DNA of 64,000 nucleotides from JAPPHA01 sp965221575 (GTDB taxonomy: Bacteria; Pseudomonadota; Alphaproteobacteria; Rhodobacterales; Rhodobacteraceae): the NCBI GenBank assembly GCA_965221575.1, contig CBDCSM010000011.1, positions 744,001 to 808,000 on the forward strand, read 5' to 3'. The notes under the pieces are model-generated. The model was given only the letters and a program-made list of their open reading frames with translations. It had not been told where the DNA came from and made no database searches. The translations under genes were made by a program, and so were the position numbers. This document shows positions 18,167 to 26,963 of the stretch, piece after piece (within the stretch, counting starts at the first letter, position 1; the number at the start of each line of letters is the position of its first letter).

Positions 18167-18611
18167 TCAGTGAATTCCAGGCATCAAAGTCGGCGAGAAA
18201 ATGCCGGATCGGTCATGTTCGGGTTGTGCCGCAGCGGTAACCGACCTTCTCGAATGCCTGCACATCGTCGGGCGAACACCAACCGAGTTCCGAGTCCTGA
18301 TCGGAGCGAAAACCGGCTCGTGTTCCTCCATCGTTACCTCAGTTTGCCGGGATGCAAAAAGCAGCTCCAGAGTATTACAATGTACTTCAAGGGCACCCGT
18401 TCCGGGGGCGCCAGTAATCCGTTGGAATGTGGTTGATTTGTACAAAACGTCTCGTAACGTCGTGTCGTCCATACAGATGTGCTTGGAACCGTCGGCCTCC
18501 GCGCGAGAAACGTCTGGCCGCTGACATCCGAAGCAGGTCTCCTGTATCATGTTCCGTGCTTGCTTCAATCGACCGCCACATCGTCCTGCAGGACAAGTCA
18601 ACGAAAATAGT
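18167..18611. other. decayed sequence between aldo/keto reductase and inositol-phosphatase genes
   Basis: 445 nt. A long minus-strand open frame crosses it but switches out of any family-like composition and overlaps the phosphatase gene in another frame. Short peptide stretches look protein-like in alternating frames, which suggests a rotted gene, but I recognise no family. Confidence 0.4.
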
Positions 18612-19370
18612 TCAGTTGGATAAACAATCCGTTGGCAACCCGGCTTCCACGTCGACGGTTGAATCCCGTGCAATCCTGAATTCGGCCGAAACCCCGTTTG
18701 CGCGGCACAGTGCGATGCCGCCAGCGCAGTCCCAGATACCGTCGCAGCCCATTTCAAGGTATCCCGACAACCTTCCGAGCGAGACAAAGAGGAGAGAAAT
18801 CGCACAGGATCCAAGTGACACGATGTTGAATCCCCTGGATTCGATCGAGTTTTCCAGCAATCCACGTTCGGTACCGTTCCAGTTCGAATTCCGTCCGATG
18901 CCAAAACATGGCCGCAACCGCTCGCCCGGCAGAACTGTCGATCCACGGACTACGAAGCCAATCCCGGGTCCGCCTACGGCGGTCAAGCCGAGAGCCGGCG
19001 CGTGAATGCCACCGAGGCGCGGCAAGTCACCATGCATCCGGGCAATGGAAATGCACCAAAGCGGCAATCCGGACAGGAAATTCGACGTCCCGTCGATCGG
19101 GTCGATTGTCCAGTATGCCCCGGTCGGACTGCCACCGAATTCTTCCCCGCTCAGACCGTCGTCGGGAAACGCCAGACCCAACTGCTCACACAACACTCTC
19201 TCCACGTTCTGATCGGCATCCGAGACGTAGTCCCCGGGCGACTTTTCCTGGATCCGGCGTTTGTCGATCCGGTCAAACATGCCAAGTGCATGCTCACCGG
19301 CGGCATCCAGAATCGTCATGACAGTATCGATGTCATGCTGCCCGGTTACCTGTTGTCGGTCGGTCAGCAT
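18612..19370 (-). CDS. inositol monophosphatase family protein
   Basis: A 252-aa magnesium-dependent phosphatase. SGEEFGG (74-80, with E76), WTIDPIDGTSNF (87-98, with D90 and D93) and a C-terminal GIWDCAGGIAL supply the complete IMPase metal site. Substrates could be inositol phosphate, a sugar phosphate or 3'-phosphoadenosine 5'-phosphate. I chose the ATG at 19370, which overlaps the glycerophosphodiesterase stop by 7 nt; an upstream TTG at 19397 is possible. Coupling to a glycerophosphodiesterase and an ABC importer suggests it dephosphorylates a product of an imported phosphodiester. Confidence 0.87.
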   Translation of the reverse strand: MLTDRQQVTGQHDIDTVMTILDAAGEHALGMFDRIDKRRIQEKSPGDYVSDADQNVERVLCEQLGLAFPDDGLSGEEFGGSPTGAYWTIDPIDGTSNFLSGLPLWCISIARMHGDLPRLGGIHAPALGLTAVGGPGIGFVVRGSTVLPGERLRPCFGIGRNSNWNGTERGLLENSIESRGFNIVSLGSCAISLLFVSLGRLSGYLEMGCDGIWDCAGGIALCRANGVSAEFRIARDSTVDVEAGLPTDCLSN

Positions 19371-20353
19371 CTGCGAAAACCCGATGCCTTCAGCCAATCT
19401 AGAACGAATTGCGCATCGTCCGTCTGAATGATCGACGCACCGTGCGCGATCCAGAAACCATAGACGCTGTCGGGGGCGATTCTACCGAGCTCGCAACTTC
19501 TCCCTCCGTTCCATTGATGGTGTCCGGGAATGTGCGGATTGACGAAGAGCGTATTCACGAAGAGACGTATGTTTCCGTCGGTCGCGATCCTGCGCGCTTC
19601 CAGCGAGAACAAGGGTCCGCCATCGAGTGTCATGCCCCTGCGGGCCAGGAGATTGTAACCCGCATCATTGCCGAACCGGTAATCGACTATGCACTCGATG
19701 CAAACTGGAGACAGGAGGTCGCAGGCGGTTTTCATGCCTTCAAGACCATCCCGGCTGTCAATCAGGACGGGAATGAATTCGACCGGATCCGGGGTGCGTG
19801 AAATGATGTCAGCGACGCGTTCGAACCGGGTTGCGTCCCCAAGGTTCGACTTGATCGTCAACTGATGCGAAACGCCGGCCGCAGCAGCGATTCGTGCGAT
19901 TTCCGGGATCGCTTCAATCCCGGTTTTCAGCTCCACATTGACCAGCATCTGGTCTCCCAGAGCCCGGAACACCTCTTCGAGGCTTGGAATTGTTGCGGCG
20001 AATTCCTTTCGTGTTGCCGGATGGACAAGCGGTACTTCCCTGAGATCCGAAAACCTGAAGGACGCGATTTCACCTTTGGCAGCCGTCGTCCGGTCCAGGG
20101 TTGTGTCGTGCATGACAACTGCGGTCCCGTCGGAAGTGAACTGCACGTCGATCTCGACCAGGTCACAGCCAATCCGGCGAGCCCGTTCGACAGCGGGCAC
20201 CGAGTTCTCGGGAAGGATGACACGGCCTTCATCGAGAAACACACCTCGGTGAGCCATCACGAAGACTTCGCCGGGAAAACCATTGGGGTTGCGAAACCGT
20301 TCCGCCAGACTCTTCGATGGTTGCGTCAAGGTTCTCTTCCTTTCATCGGCCAC
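19364..20353 (-). CDS. glycerophosphodiester phosphodiesterase
   Basis: About 329 aa with a GDPD TIM-barrel: AHRG (34-37), PENS, EIDVQFTSDG and HDTTLDRTT, which together hold the catalytic histidines and the calcium/magnesium-binding acids. It hydrolyses glycerophosphodiesters to glycerol-3-phosphate plus an alcohol. No signal peptide is seen, so it probably acts in the cytoplasm on imported substrate. The start is uncertain: GTG 20353 lies just before the permease stop (20343), and a TTG at 20377 is also in frame. The operon order is ABC importer, GDPD, inositol phosphatase. Confidence 0.88.
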   Translation of the reverse strand: MADERKRTLTQPSKSLAERFRNPNGFPGEVFVMAHRGVFLDEGRVILPENSVPAVERARRIGCDLVEIDVQFTSDGTAVVMHDTTLDRTTAAKGEIASFRFSDLREVPLVHPATRKEFAATIPSLEEVFRALGDQMLVNVELKTGIEAIPEIARIAAAAGVSHQLTIKSNLGDATRFERVADIISRTPDPVEFIPVLIDSRDGLEGMKTACDLLSPVCIECIVDYRFGNDAGYNLLARRGMTLDGGPLFSLEARRIATDGNIRLFVNTLFVNPHIPGHHQWNGGRSCELGRIAPDSVYGFWIAHGASIIQTDDAQFVLDWLKASGFRRC

Positions 20354-22037
20354 TACCCAATCCGTACTTGTCGGCAAGCGTGATTATGACGAGCGAAAAC
20401 GCCATGATGAGCGTGATGTAGACGAGGTTGATCGCCGCCTGTTCCGGGTTCGACGACCTGGCGCCCTCAAAGAGCGCGATGGACAGCGGTTTGTTGTTCA
20501 CGTTGAAAAGGAACGCGGACATGGAGTACTCGCTCAGGATTCCATTCAGGGTCATTCCTGCGATGAGGACAATGACCGGCAAGACCAGGGGAATGGTCAC
20601 CCGCAGGAACCGGTAATACGCCGGCGCACCCAATGACTGCGCGGCTTCGTTCAAGGCGGGATCGAGGGAAAAGAACGCGGCCCGCAGGAAGCGCATCATG
20701 ATGGGGATGCTCACGATGGCGTAACCGACCGGCAGGATCCAGAAACTGCCGAGAAGAACGTTGTTTACGACAAGCAGGTTCGGTTCGTCGTAGGTCAGTA
20801 TCAACCCGATCGCGATGAACGGGGCGGGAAGGATCCACGGGACCATGAAGGAGAGATCAAGCGCGGTTGTGCCGATGTTCGTGTTTCTGTGCGCGAGATT
20901 GACGACGAACAGGCTGATCATGATCCCGGCAACAGTGGCACTGGCGCCCATGAGCAGGCTGTTCCTGAGTGGGATGAATGCCGTGCTCTGCGAAAATACG
21001 GTGACATAGTTCTGCATCGTGAAGCTGCTGGGCAGTACCTCCGTTCCGATGGACCTGGCCGGCGCGAAGGAAAAAAGAACGACCAGCGCAATCGGCACCA
21101 GTTGGATAACCGCGATGGCATAGGAAGCGGCGTGAACCGCCATGTTCACGACAGGATTTGCAATGCGGATGCGTTCGATGGGAACAGGCGTCTTTGAACC
21201 CCCGATATAGCTGCCCCGCCTCTCCACATATTGCATGGCGAGGATACACAGGATCACGGCAAGTCCGAGCCCGATTGACAGCATTGCGGCCATGTCTGGC
21301 CGCCTGAGGGCGTTCAGCGTCAGGATCAACTCCGTGACCATGTCGAAGCGTCGCCCGCCCAGGACCGCCGGAATCGCGAATGAACCGAGAGACTTGTAGG
21401 TAACGAGCAGGGTTGTCGCGAAAACTGTCGGCAACAAGACGGGAAGCACGACCCTGACGAAAGCTTCCATGTTGGAGGCGCCGAGGCCTCTCGCCGCTTC
21501 GACGGTCGAATAGTCGACCCTCCGAATCGCCGCCCTCAGGAAAAGAAAATGAAAACTCGTCAGCAGGAAGCTGTGCGCGAAGACGACCGCCAGGGTGCCG
21601 GTAAACCAGTCGTTCGGCAGGGCGGGCCACACGAACTGCAGCGATTTGGTGAGGGCCCCGGTTTGGCCGTAGACAAATCCATAACCGGTCGCGGCAGTCA
21701 CGGAGACGAATATCAGTGGCGTCGAATAGGCAAACCGAAGAAATCCCCTGCCGCCGACCTTGAAATACTCGAGGACCGCGACTTGAAAGATTCCGACCAC
21801 GTTGACCGTGATGACGGAAAGGCCCGTGACAATGAGCGTATTGACGATGGCGGTTCGAACCCTCCGGGATCCGGCCAGTTCGTCGACCGCGCGAAGGCTG
21901 ATGTCTCCTTCGGGCGCGAACGCAAACAGGAGGACGGAAAAGATGGGTGCATAGATGAAGCTGATCGCACACCAGATCACGACAACGAGCAGGACCGAAC
22001 GAACCAAAGGAAGGCGCCGGATGCTGGACAATGTCAT
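20343..22037 (-). CDS. ABC transporter permease, two-domain (iron/phosphonate/thiamine type)
   Basis: A 564-aa inner-membrane protein with two fused permease domains, about 12 helices in all. Each half carries an EAA-type loop (EAARGLGASNMEAF around 185-198 and EAAQSLGAPAYYRF near 465-480). This architecture is typical of FbpB/ThiP-type and 2-aminoethylphosphonate importers. It works with the ATPase at 22034 (ATGA overlap) and the binding protein at 23115. With GDPD and inositol phosphatase downstream, a glycerophosphodiester or other organophosphate is a reasonable guess for the ligand. Confidence 0.92.
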   Translation of the reverse strand: MTLSSIRRLPLVRSVLLVVVIWCAISFIYAPIFSVLLFAFAPEGDISLRAVDELAGSRRVRTAIVNTLIVTGLSVITVNVVGIFQVAVLEYFKVGGRGFLRFAYSTPLIFVSVTAATGYGFVYGQTGALTKSLQFVWPALPNDWFTGTLAVVFAHSFLLTSFHFLFLRAAIRRVDYSTVEAARGLGASNMEAFVRVVLPVLLPTVFATTLLVTYKSLGSFAIPAVLGGRRFDMVTELILTLNALRRPDMAAMLSIGLGLAVILCILAMQYVERRGSYIGGSKTPVPIERIRIANPVVNMAVHAASYAIAVIQLVPIALVVLFSFAPARSIGTEVLPSSFTMQNYVTVFSQSTAFIPLRNSLLMGASATVAGIMISLFVVNLAHRNTNIGTTALDLSFMVPWILPAPFIAIGLILTYDEPNLLVVNNVLLGSFWILPVGYAIVSIPIMMRFLRAAFFSLDPALNEAAQSLGAPAYYRFLRVTIPLVLPVIVLIAGMTLNGILSEYSMSAFLFNVNNKPLSIALFEGARSSNPEQAAINLVYITLIMAFSLVIITLADKYGLGSGR

Positions 22038-23032
22038 GACGGGTCGCCGAAACTGACGATCCGTTCACAGGCCAGGTTCAGGTTCACGTCCTGTCCGATG
22101 TCCAAACTCTCGACAGAAGGACCGGATACGACCAGGCATTGCAGCGGTTCGCCGAGCACGTCCAGGAACAGGCGTGTCATCGACCCGAGATAGTCCACGT
22201 CCGTAACCGTCGCGTGAATGCATTCTGTCTCTCCGGCCTCTGACAGGGTCACGTGTTCGGGGCGGATAAAATGTCGTTTGCCAGCATCAAGATTCAGGGC
22301 TCGCATGACATTCCGGCCAATCTCGTTCGCGGCACCCACGAACTGGCAGACAAAAGGATTTACGGGAGAATCGTACAACTCCCGTGCGGTTCCGACCTGC
22401 TCAGCGCGCCCGGCGTTGATGACCAGCAACCTGTCGGACATCGACAACGCCTCTTCCTGGTCGTGCGTAACAAAAACTGCAGTAAAACCGAGATCCCTCT
22501 GCAATCGCTTGATTTCATGACGCATGTCTTCACGGACCTTCGCGTCGAGGTTCGAGAGCGGTTCATCAAACAGCAGAACCTGTGTGCCCATGACCAGAGA
22601 CCGAGCGACGGCCACGCGTTGCTGCTGCCCGCCGGACAATTCGGCGGGTTTTTTGTTTCGGTGCTGTTCGATACCTGTTGTTTCCAGCACGGCATCGACC
22701 GCAAGAGATATTTCCTTTCCTGACTTGCGCGCTACCCTCAGGCCAAAGGAAACGTTGTCTGTGACCGTCATGTGCGGGAACAGTGCGTAGTTTTGAAAGA
22801 CCATGCCGACGCTTCGTTTTTCCGCGGGAATGTCGGTTACATCTTTTCCGCCGATCGTGATCTTTCCGGACGCGACCTGTACGAATCCAGCGATGGCCCG
22901 CAGGATGGTGGTCTTGCCGCATCCGGATGGGCCAAGAAGAGCGAAGAACTCACCCGTTTCGATCTTGAGGCTCATCGGTCTTACGACTTCGGTTGGTCCG
23001 TAGCAGATGCTCACATTGTCGAGTTCAATCAT
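22034..23032 (-). CDS. ABC transporter ATPase (FbpC/PotA-like, with TOBE domain)
   Basis: A 332-aa ATPase from ATG 23032 (MIELDNVSICYG). Walker A GPSGCGKTT has K40; the Q-loop FQNYALFPHM, the signature LSGGQQQRVAVAR, the Walker B VLLFDEPLSNLD and a switch histidine (FVTHDQEEAL) are all present. The last ~100 residues form a TOBE-like regulatory domain. It energises the two-domain permease encoded immediately downstream. An in-frame extension to 23152 lacks family similarity. Confidence 0.93.
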   Translation of the reverse strand: MIELDNVSICYGPTEVVRPMSLKIETGEFFALLGPSGCGKTTILRAIAGFVQVASGKITIGGKDVTDIPAEKRSVGMVFQNYALFPHMTVTDNVSFGLRVARKSGKEISLAVDAVLETTGIEQHRNKKPAELSGGQQQRVAVARSLVMGTQVLLFDEPLSNLDAKVREDMRHEIKRLQRDLGFTAVFVTHDQEEALSMSDRLLVINAGRAEQVGTARELYDSPVNPFVCQFVGAANEIGRNVMRALNLDAGKRHFIRPEHVTLSEAGETECIHATVTDVDYLGSMTRLFLDVLGEPLQCLVVSGPSVESLDIGQDVNLNLACERIVSFGDPS

Positions 23033-23063
23033 CAGCGAGCCTTGCGTTGGACCGGCTAACGGC

Positions 23064-23090
23064 CGGGCACCGTTGGAGAATTGATGCCCG
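23064..23090 (-). promoter_or_regulatory. possible hairpin between binding-protein and ATPase genes
   Basis: CGGGCA (23064-23069) and TGCCCG (23085-23090) can pair across a 15-nt loop in the 82-nt gap after the binding-protein stop. Such structures often stabilise binding-protein mRNA. The stem is short, so confidence is low. Confidence 0.3.
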
Positions 23091-23114
23091 ACCATTACCA
23101 CACAAGCGATGGAG

Positions 23115-24125
23115 TCACTTGATGTCGAGTTCGATACGTTGGATCCAGCCATCGATCATTGGAGCCACGACGTCCCAGTCGATCGGTTGCGGCTGGAGAA
23201 GAGTCGCGTTCTTCTTGACCGCGTCCGGAGCTGCCTCAATAGCGTCCGGGTGAACGGGAACCTGGCCGAATTCCTCGGCATAGGCGACCATGAATTCCGG
23301 AGACCCGAACCAGTCCACGAATGCCCTGGCGTCATCAAGCTGATCCGTCCCCTTCATGATGGCGATTCCCTCGGCGATGAAGGGCGATCCACCTTCGGTA
23401 TCCACCATGACTGCTTCATAGCCGACGTTCTTGGCCTGGCGCCCGACACCTCCGAACCAGTTCAAATCTATAACGGCTTCTTTGTTGACGAAAGCCGCGG
23501 TCTTGGCATCCCCGCTGTCCACGACGATGGCATTGTCGTAGAGTTTCTGCATGAAGTCCCAGCCTTCGTCCGAGATTTCGCCGTTTTCATCGGCGAAACG
23601 AAGCAACATCCCGACCAGGTAGGTCTTCGTCGTTTGCCACGTGGTGGGCCCGATGACATATTTTCCCGCGTACCGGTCCTCAACGAGTTGCAGCCAGCTT
23701 GAGGGAGCGTCGGCTTTAGCCAGCACGTCCGAATTGTACGCAATCACGACTGGCGTCTGCCAGAACTTGTAGACCATCTGGTCGGCATCGTCGCGGTAGA
23801 CTTCGGGCAAACCCTCGGCCCATTCCGGAACATATGGCTGGAACAGTCCTTCAGCTTTCAGGGTGGCCATGGCCGCGTCGATCAGGCCAAACACGACGTC
23901 CGCTTGCGGGTTCGCCTTTTCGGCAAGGATGCGGTCAAAGAGCTCCCCTCCCCCGGCCGTCAGGATTGTCACGTCGTGTCCGGCGGATTCGGCCTGCTCC
24001 GCGATCCACACGGCACGCTCGTCACCTTGCGGCGAATATATGATGAGCGCCTCTGCGGTGGCCGCCGAGGCTCCCGGAAAGGACAGCAATGCCATCGCGG
24101 TGATCAGCCAGTACTTCTTTGTCAT
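23115..24125 (-). CDS. ABC transporter substrate-binding protein (iron/phosphonate-type cluster)
   Basis: A 336-aa periplasmic protein. The signal peptide starts MTKKYWLITAMALL and is probably cleaved near ATAEA (about residue 25). The mature protein starts LIIYSPQGDERA and has the type II binding-protein layout seen in FbpA/PhnS/ThiB relatives. An AGGAGG site lies 8 nt upstream of ATG 24125, which fixes the start over the longer frame beginning at 24152. It is the first gene of the importer-GDPD-phosphatase operon and is divergent from the ROK regulator. Confidence 0.92.
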   Translation of the reverse strand: MTKKYWLITAMALLSFPGASAATAEALIIYSPQGDERAVWIAEQAESAGHDVTILTAGGGELFDRILAEKANPQADVVFGLIDAAMATLKAEGLFQPYVPEWAEGLPEVYRDDADQMVYKFWQTPVVIAYNSDVLAKADAPSSWLQLVEDRYAGKYVIGPTTWQTTKTYLVGMLLRFADENGEISDEGWDFMQKLYDNAIVVDSGDAKTAAFVNKEAVIDLNWFGGVGRQAKNVGYEAVMVDTEGGSPFIAEGIAIMKGTDQLDDARAFVDWFGSPEFMVAYAEEFGQVPVHPDAIEAAPDAVKKNATLLQPQPIDWDVVAPMIDGWIQRIELDIK

Positions 24126-24208
24126 TTTGAAGTTCCTCCTCTGTTGCAGCATGTTGTCTCACGGGTTTTGGCGTGAGAACTTCAGTATGGAGTCAGTTAA
24201 CACAATAA

Positions 24209-24228
24209 ATTACTTTGCGTAAAGTAAT
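24209..24228. promoter_or_regulatory. perfect palindrome, probable ROK regulator operator
   Basis: ATTACTTT-GCGT-AAAGTAAT has 8-bp arms identical in inverted orientation and a 4-nt centre. It lies in the 147-nt divergent gap, 84 nt before the binding-protein ATG and 45 nt before the ROK gene. ROK-family repressors such as NagC/Mlc bind AT-rich dyads of similar size. I infer that it controls both directions. Confidence 0.65.
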
Positions 24229-24272
24229 ATTTTCGTGGCACTATGTGTCCCGAGGAATCGAGGAGATGACGC

Positions 24273-25400
24273 ATGAGGCTGCTGCCCAGAGAATTGTCAC
24301 TGAACGAACGCAGGCTTGTTGAATTGGTGTTCCGGCACGAACGCATGGCCAGGATCGACCTTGCAGCGGCGGCGGACATAACGCCGGCCAGCGTGACAAG
24401 GCTCGTGGCCGGTCTGATGGAACTTTCCCTGTTCTCTGAAACGACACTCAAAGAAGGTGCTCGTGGCCAGCCCAAGAAGCTGCTCGAAATCCGGCGGCAA
24501 CAGTTTTGTTCGCTGGGCTTCTATCTGTTCACTGACAGGATCCAGGCGGCGCTCATCGACTTTGGCGGCACCGTGATTGCCGAGGACACCAGATCACTGG
24601 GAAGGGGGTCCGCCGAAAACGTCGTGGAGGCCATGAATGTCCTCACGGAAAAGTTGCTGCCTGCGATCCGCGACACCAGGCGTACCTTTTTGGGGGTGGG
24701 TCTCAGCATCCCGGGCAACTTTGGTTCTTTCGGGAAATCGGTCGAAGCCCATGAGGCGTTTCTGGGCCTTGATGGATCTGCGATCCAGAAGGCGCTTCTG
24801 AACTATGGAGAGTGGCCGGTCTTTCTGGAAAACGACGGGACGTCGGCGGCTCTCGGAGAATACCTGTTCGGCGGTCATGACGCCGACACCCTTTTCATGT
24901 TGCACATCGGTTCCGGGTTTGGTGGCGGTGCGGTTCTGAACGGGCGCCCTTATCGCGGGCAAAACGGGAATGCCTGCCTCCCCGGTGCTCTCTTCCCATA
25001 TGGCCGACCGCGACCGACCCTTCAGGACCTAGAAGAGTATCTCAGGGACAAGGGGCTCGAACCATCTTCCGTTTTTGCCGCCGAAAAGGGCGCCACCGTG
25101 CTTTCGCCGGAGCTCGCGGAGTGGAAGGACCGGGCCAAGGAGCAAATCAAGCTGACGGTCCGCCTGGTAAGCGGATTGTTTGATCCAACCGTGATCGTGA
25201 TGGGCGGAATGCTTCCATCGTTTATTGGCAATGTCATTGCAGCGGAGATCGCGCGCGAAGGAGTCGAAGGGCCATCACGCGGATTGAAGGCCGCTCCACT
25301 GTACGCGTCAAGCTTGGGTGACCTATGCGGCCCGGTCGGCGCGGCGAGCATCCCGATCTTTCGGGGTTTTTTTCCGGGTTCAGCCGCCCCGTCCGAATAG
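24273..25400 (+). CDS. ROK-family transcriptional regulator
   Basis: A 375-aa protein with an N-terminal winged helix-turn-helix (about 12-65: RRLVELVFRHERMARIDLA then AADITPASVTRLVAGL) and a C-terminal ROK sugar-kinase-like domain with ENDGTSAALGEYLFGG and a GSGFGGG phosphate loop. The ROK zinc motif CxCGxxGC is missing from the expected place (NACLPGALFPYG). The domain may therefore sense a ligand without the usual zinc site. It is divergent from the ABC-GDPD-phosphatase operon and is its likely repressor. A GAGGAG site precedes the ATG. Confidence 0.88.
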   Translation: MRLLPRELSLNERRLVELVFRHERMARIDLAAAADITPASVTRLVAGLMELSLFSETTLKEGARGQPKKLLEIRRQQFCSLGFYLFTDRIQAALIDFGGTVIAEDTRSLGRGSAENVVEAMNVLTEKLLPAIRDTRRTFLGVGLSIPGNFGSFGKSVEAHEAFLGLDGSAIQKALLNYGEWPVFLENDGTSAALGEYLFGGHDADTLFMLHIGSGFGGGAVLNGRPYRGQNGNACLPGALFPYGRPRPTLQDLEEYLRDKGLEPSSVFAAEKGATVLSPELAEWKDRAKEQIKLTVRLVSGLFDPTVIVMGGMLPSFIGNVIAAEIAREGVEGPSRGLKAAPLYASSLGDLCGPVGAASIPIFRGFFPGSAAPSE

Positions 25401-25944
25401 ACCGGGTCGCCCATCTGCAAAGGTGACTTGCAAAAAAATAATGGTGATCACGTGCCTACGTGGCCAGCAACCGGCTCACTGCATTCGCGGTTTACTTGCG
25501 TTGCGTCGAGCCTATTGAGGCACATTTCCGGCCTTCCGTATGGATTCGAGTAACCGTCCCCGTGTCTGGCAACCTAGTCCCGTTCGGGCACACCGAGACC
25601 GGCGTACCATACTTCGAGCCCGGACATACGTATTCCGTCTCCGCCGGTGACATACGCTTTTCCAGTGAGCAGGAACGGGCGTTTTCTGCTGGCGAGCCAC
25701 GAAGAAGAAAGCACCCCGTCGTAATGAGCACAACGACGATCGGAAGTTCGAGCAATCGCTCCGTTTGATCATTTCTTGGGCAACACCTGTTGTTTCAGAC
25801 ATCACTAAAGCGGAATCGCCGGAGCGTGTGTTGCGGCTGAGCCGCGAAATCTGAACTGTACACCAGTGGCAGAATTGGTACCCGGGTCGGGGTGAGCCGA
25901 AACTGCAGTTTGCATGATTGTAGTTTATAAACTACAAGGGTTGT
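25401..25944. other. non-coding stretch before the toxin-antitoxin pair
   Basis: 544 nt with no supported gene; frames of 87-102 codons exist on both strands but show no domain. It ends in the 20-nt palindrome at 25918-25937. Confidence 0.5.
25918..25937. promoter_or_regulatory. 20-nt perfect palindrome, probable toxin-antitoxin operator
   Basis: TTGTAGTTTATAAACTACAA is perfectly self-complementary and ends 7 nt before the toxin start. HigA/RelB-type antitoxins repress their own promoter by binding such dyads. Confidence 0.7.
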
Positions 25945-26241
25945 GTGATCACGTTGAAGCAAACCGAGACCTTCCGGAAGTGGTTTGCCGGGCTCAGGTA
26001 CGACCGCGCTGCCACGGCTATCACTGCGAGGCTTGACCGGCTGGCGTTTGGCCACGCTGGTGATGTGAGGTCAGCGGGTAAAGGCGTCAGCGAACTTCGC
26101 GTTCACTACGGCCCTGGTTACCGGGAATTTTTTGGGCGGCATTGTTCCACGATCATAGTCATGTTGTGCGGTGGCGACAAAGGCTCACAACAACGCGACA
26201 TCAGAACCGCACATGACCTCGCCAATCAACTGAAGAAATGA
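25945..26241 (+). CDS. RelE/HigB-type addiction module toxin
   Basis: A 98-aa protein from GTG 25945. It matches the short RelE/ParE-superfamily 'addiction module killer protein' group: TETFRKWFAGL, ITARLDRLAFGHAGDV, GVSELRVHYGPGYREFF, then IIVMLCGGDKGSQQRDI. Members of this superfamily cut mRNA on ribosomes or inhibit gyrase; this group is usually predicted to be an mRNA interferase. The antitoxin follows with a 4-nt overlap, and a 20-nt palindrome precedes the start. Family motifs look intact. Confidence 0.88.
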   Translation: MITLKQTETFRKWFAGLRYDRAATAITARLDRLAFGHAGDVRSAGKGVSELRVHYGPGYREFFGRHCSTIIVMLCGGDKGSQQRDIRTAHDLANQLKK

Positions 26242-26588
26242 TCATGACCGAGAAACTCACCACCTTTGATCCGGCAGACCGCCTGAAATCCGATCAGGCG
26301 ATTGCTGACTTCATGTCAGCTGCACTGGAGACGAACGATTCAGCCTATGTCGCCCATGCTCTAGGCGTCGTTGCACGTGCCAAAGGCATGACGGAGATTG
26401 CCAACAGGACCATGCTGTCACGCGAGCAACTCTATCGCTCGTTCAGCATCGAAGGCAATCCCACCTTGCGAACCACTCTGGCGGTCGTGGAGGCCCTCGG
26501 GATCCAGCTTTCCGCAAAGCAGGCTAGTGATCGTCACAGCCATGCGGGACGCAATTACGAGCATCCGCTGCCACATGATTCATCGTAA
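26238..26588 (+). CDS. HigA-like antitoxin (XRE-type DNA-binding)
   Basis: A 116-aa protein (113 aa if it starts at the second ATG, 26244). It has a family N-terminus (FDPADRLKSDQAIADFMSAA) and a helix-turn-helix around 52-100 (MTEIANRTMLSREQLYRSFS). The tail after about residue 97 is longer and more polar than usual antitoxins. It should neutralise the toxin encoded 4 nt upstream and bind the palindrome at 25918-25937. Confidence 0.86.
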   Translation: MIMTEKLTTFDPADRLKSDQAIADFMSAALETNDSAYVAHALGVVARAKGMTEIANRTMLSREQLYRSFSIEGNPTLRTTLAVVEALGIQLSAKQASDRHSHAGRNYEHPLPHDSS

Positions 26589-26963
26589 GTGCCTGATCAT
26601 CACATTCGGCAGGCCCGCTGAAAGGATGGCTGCCTCCTGATCGGCATCACTGCCGAAAGCACGAACGCGCCTTTCGCCCAAATTCATCAATTTTTCTTTT
26701 TCTTACAAAGCCGTCTCAAACACCGAAGCGCAAATTCCTCAGAACAAGGGGGCTACAAATTCAGTACATTCAAGAAACAACGACAAGAGAGCCCCGACAC
26801 AGGTTTCCGATCCGCCGTGCCATGCTATGATGAATTCCCGTCGGTCAACACATGCTCTTGAGACCTGGAGCCGCCCGGCAGAAACCCAAACACGCGTTGT
26901 CGCCACGACCGCAGGTAAAATTCATGCGGACCCACAAAAAAAACACGTGAACTGGTACAATCG
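26589..26963. other. AT-richer non-coding stretch
   Basis: 375 nt with a T/C-rich run near 26690-26702 and no supported gene. Confidence 0.5.

Noticed and set aside
18167..18946. A 259-codon minus-strand frame
   Set aside because: More than 40 percent overlaps the inositol phosphatase gene in another frame, and the remainder has no recognisable family.
25864..25895. A stretch resembling the 5' end of a tRNA-Leu (GTGGCAGAATTGGTA)
   Set aside because: No acceptor complement, anticodon arm or T-arm follows; the similarity covers only a D-arm-like segment.
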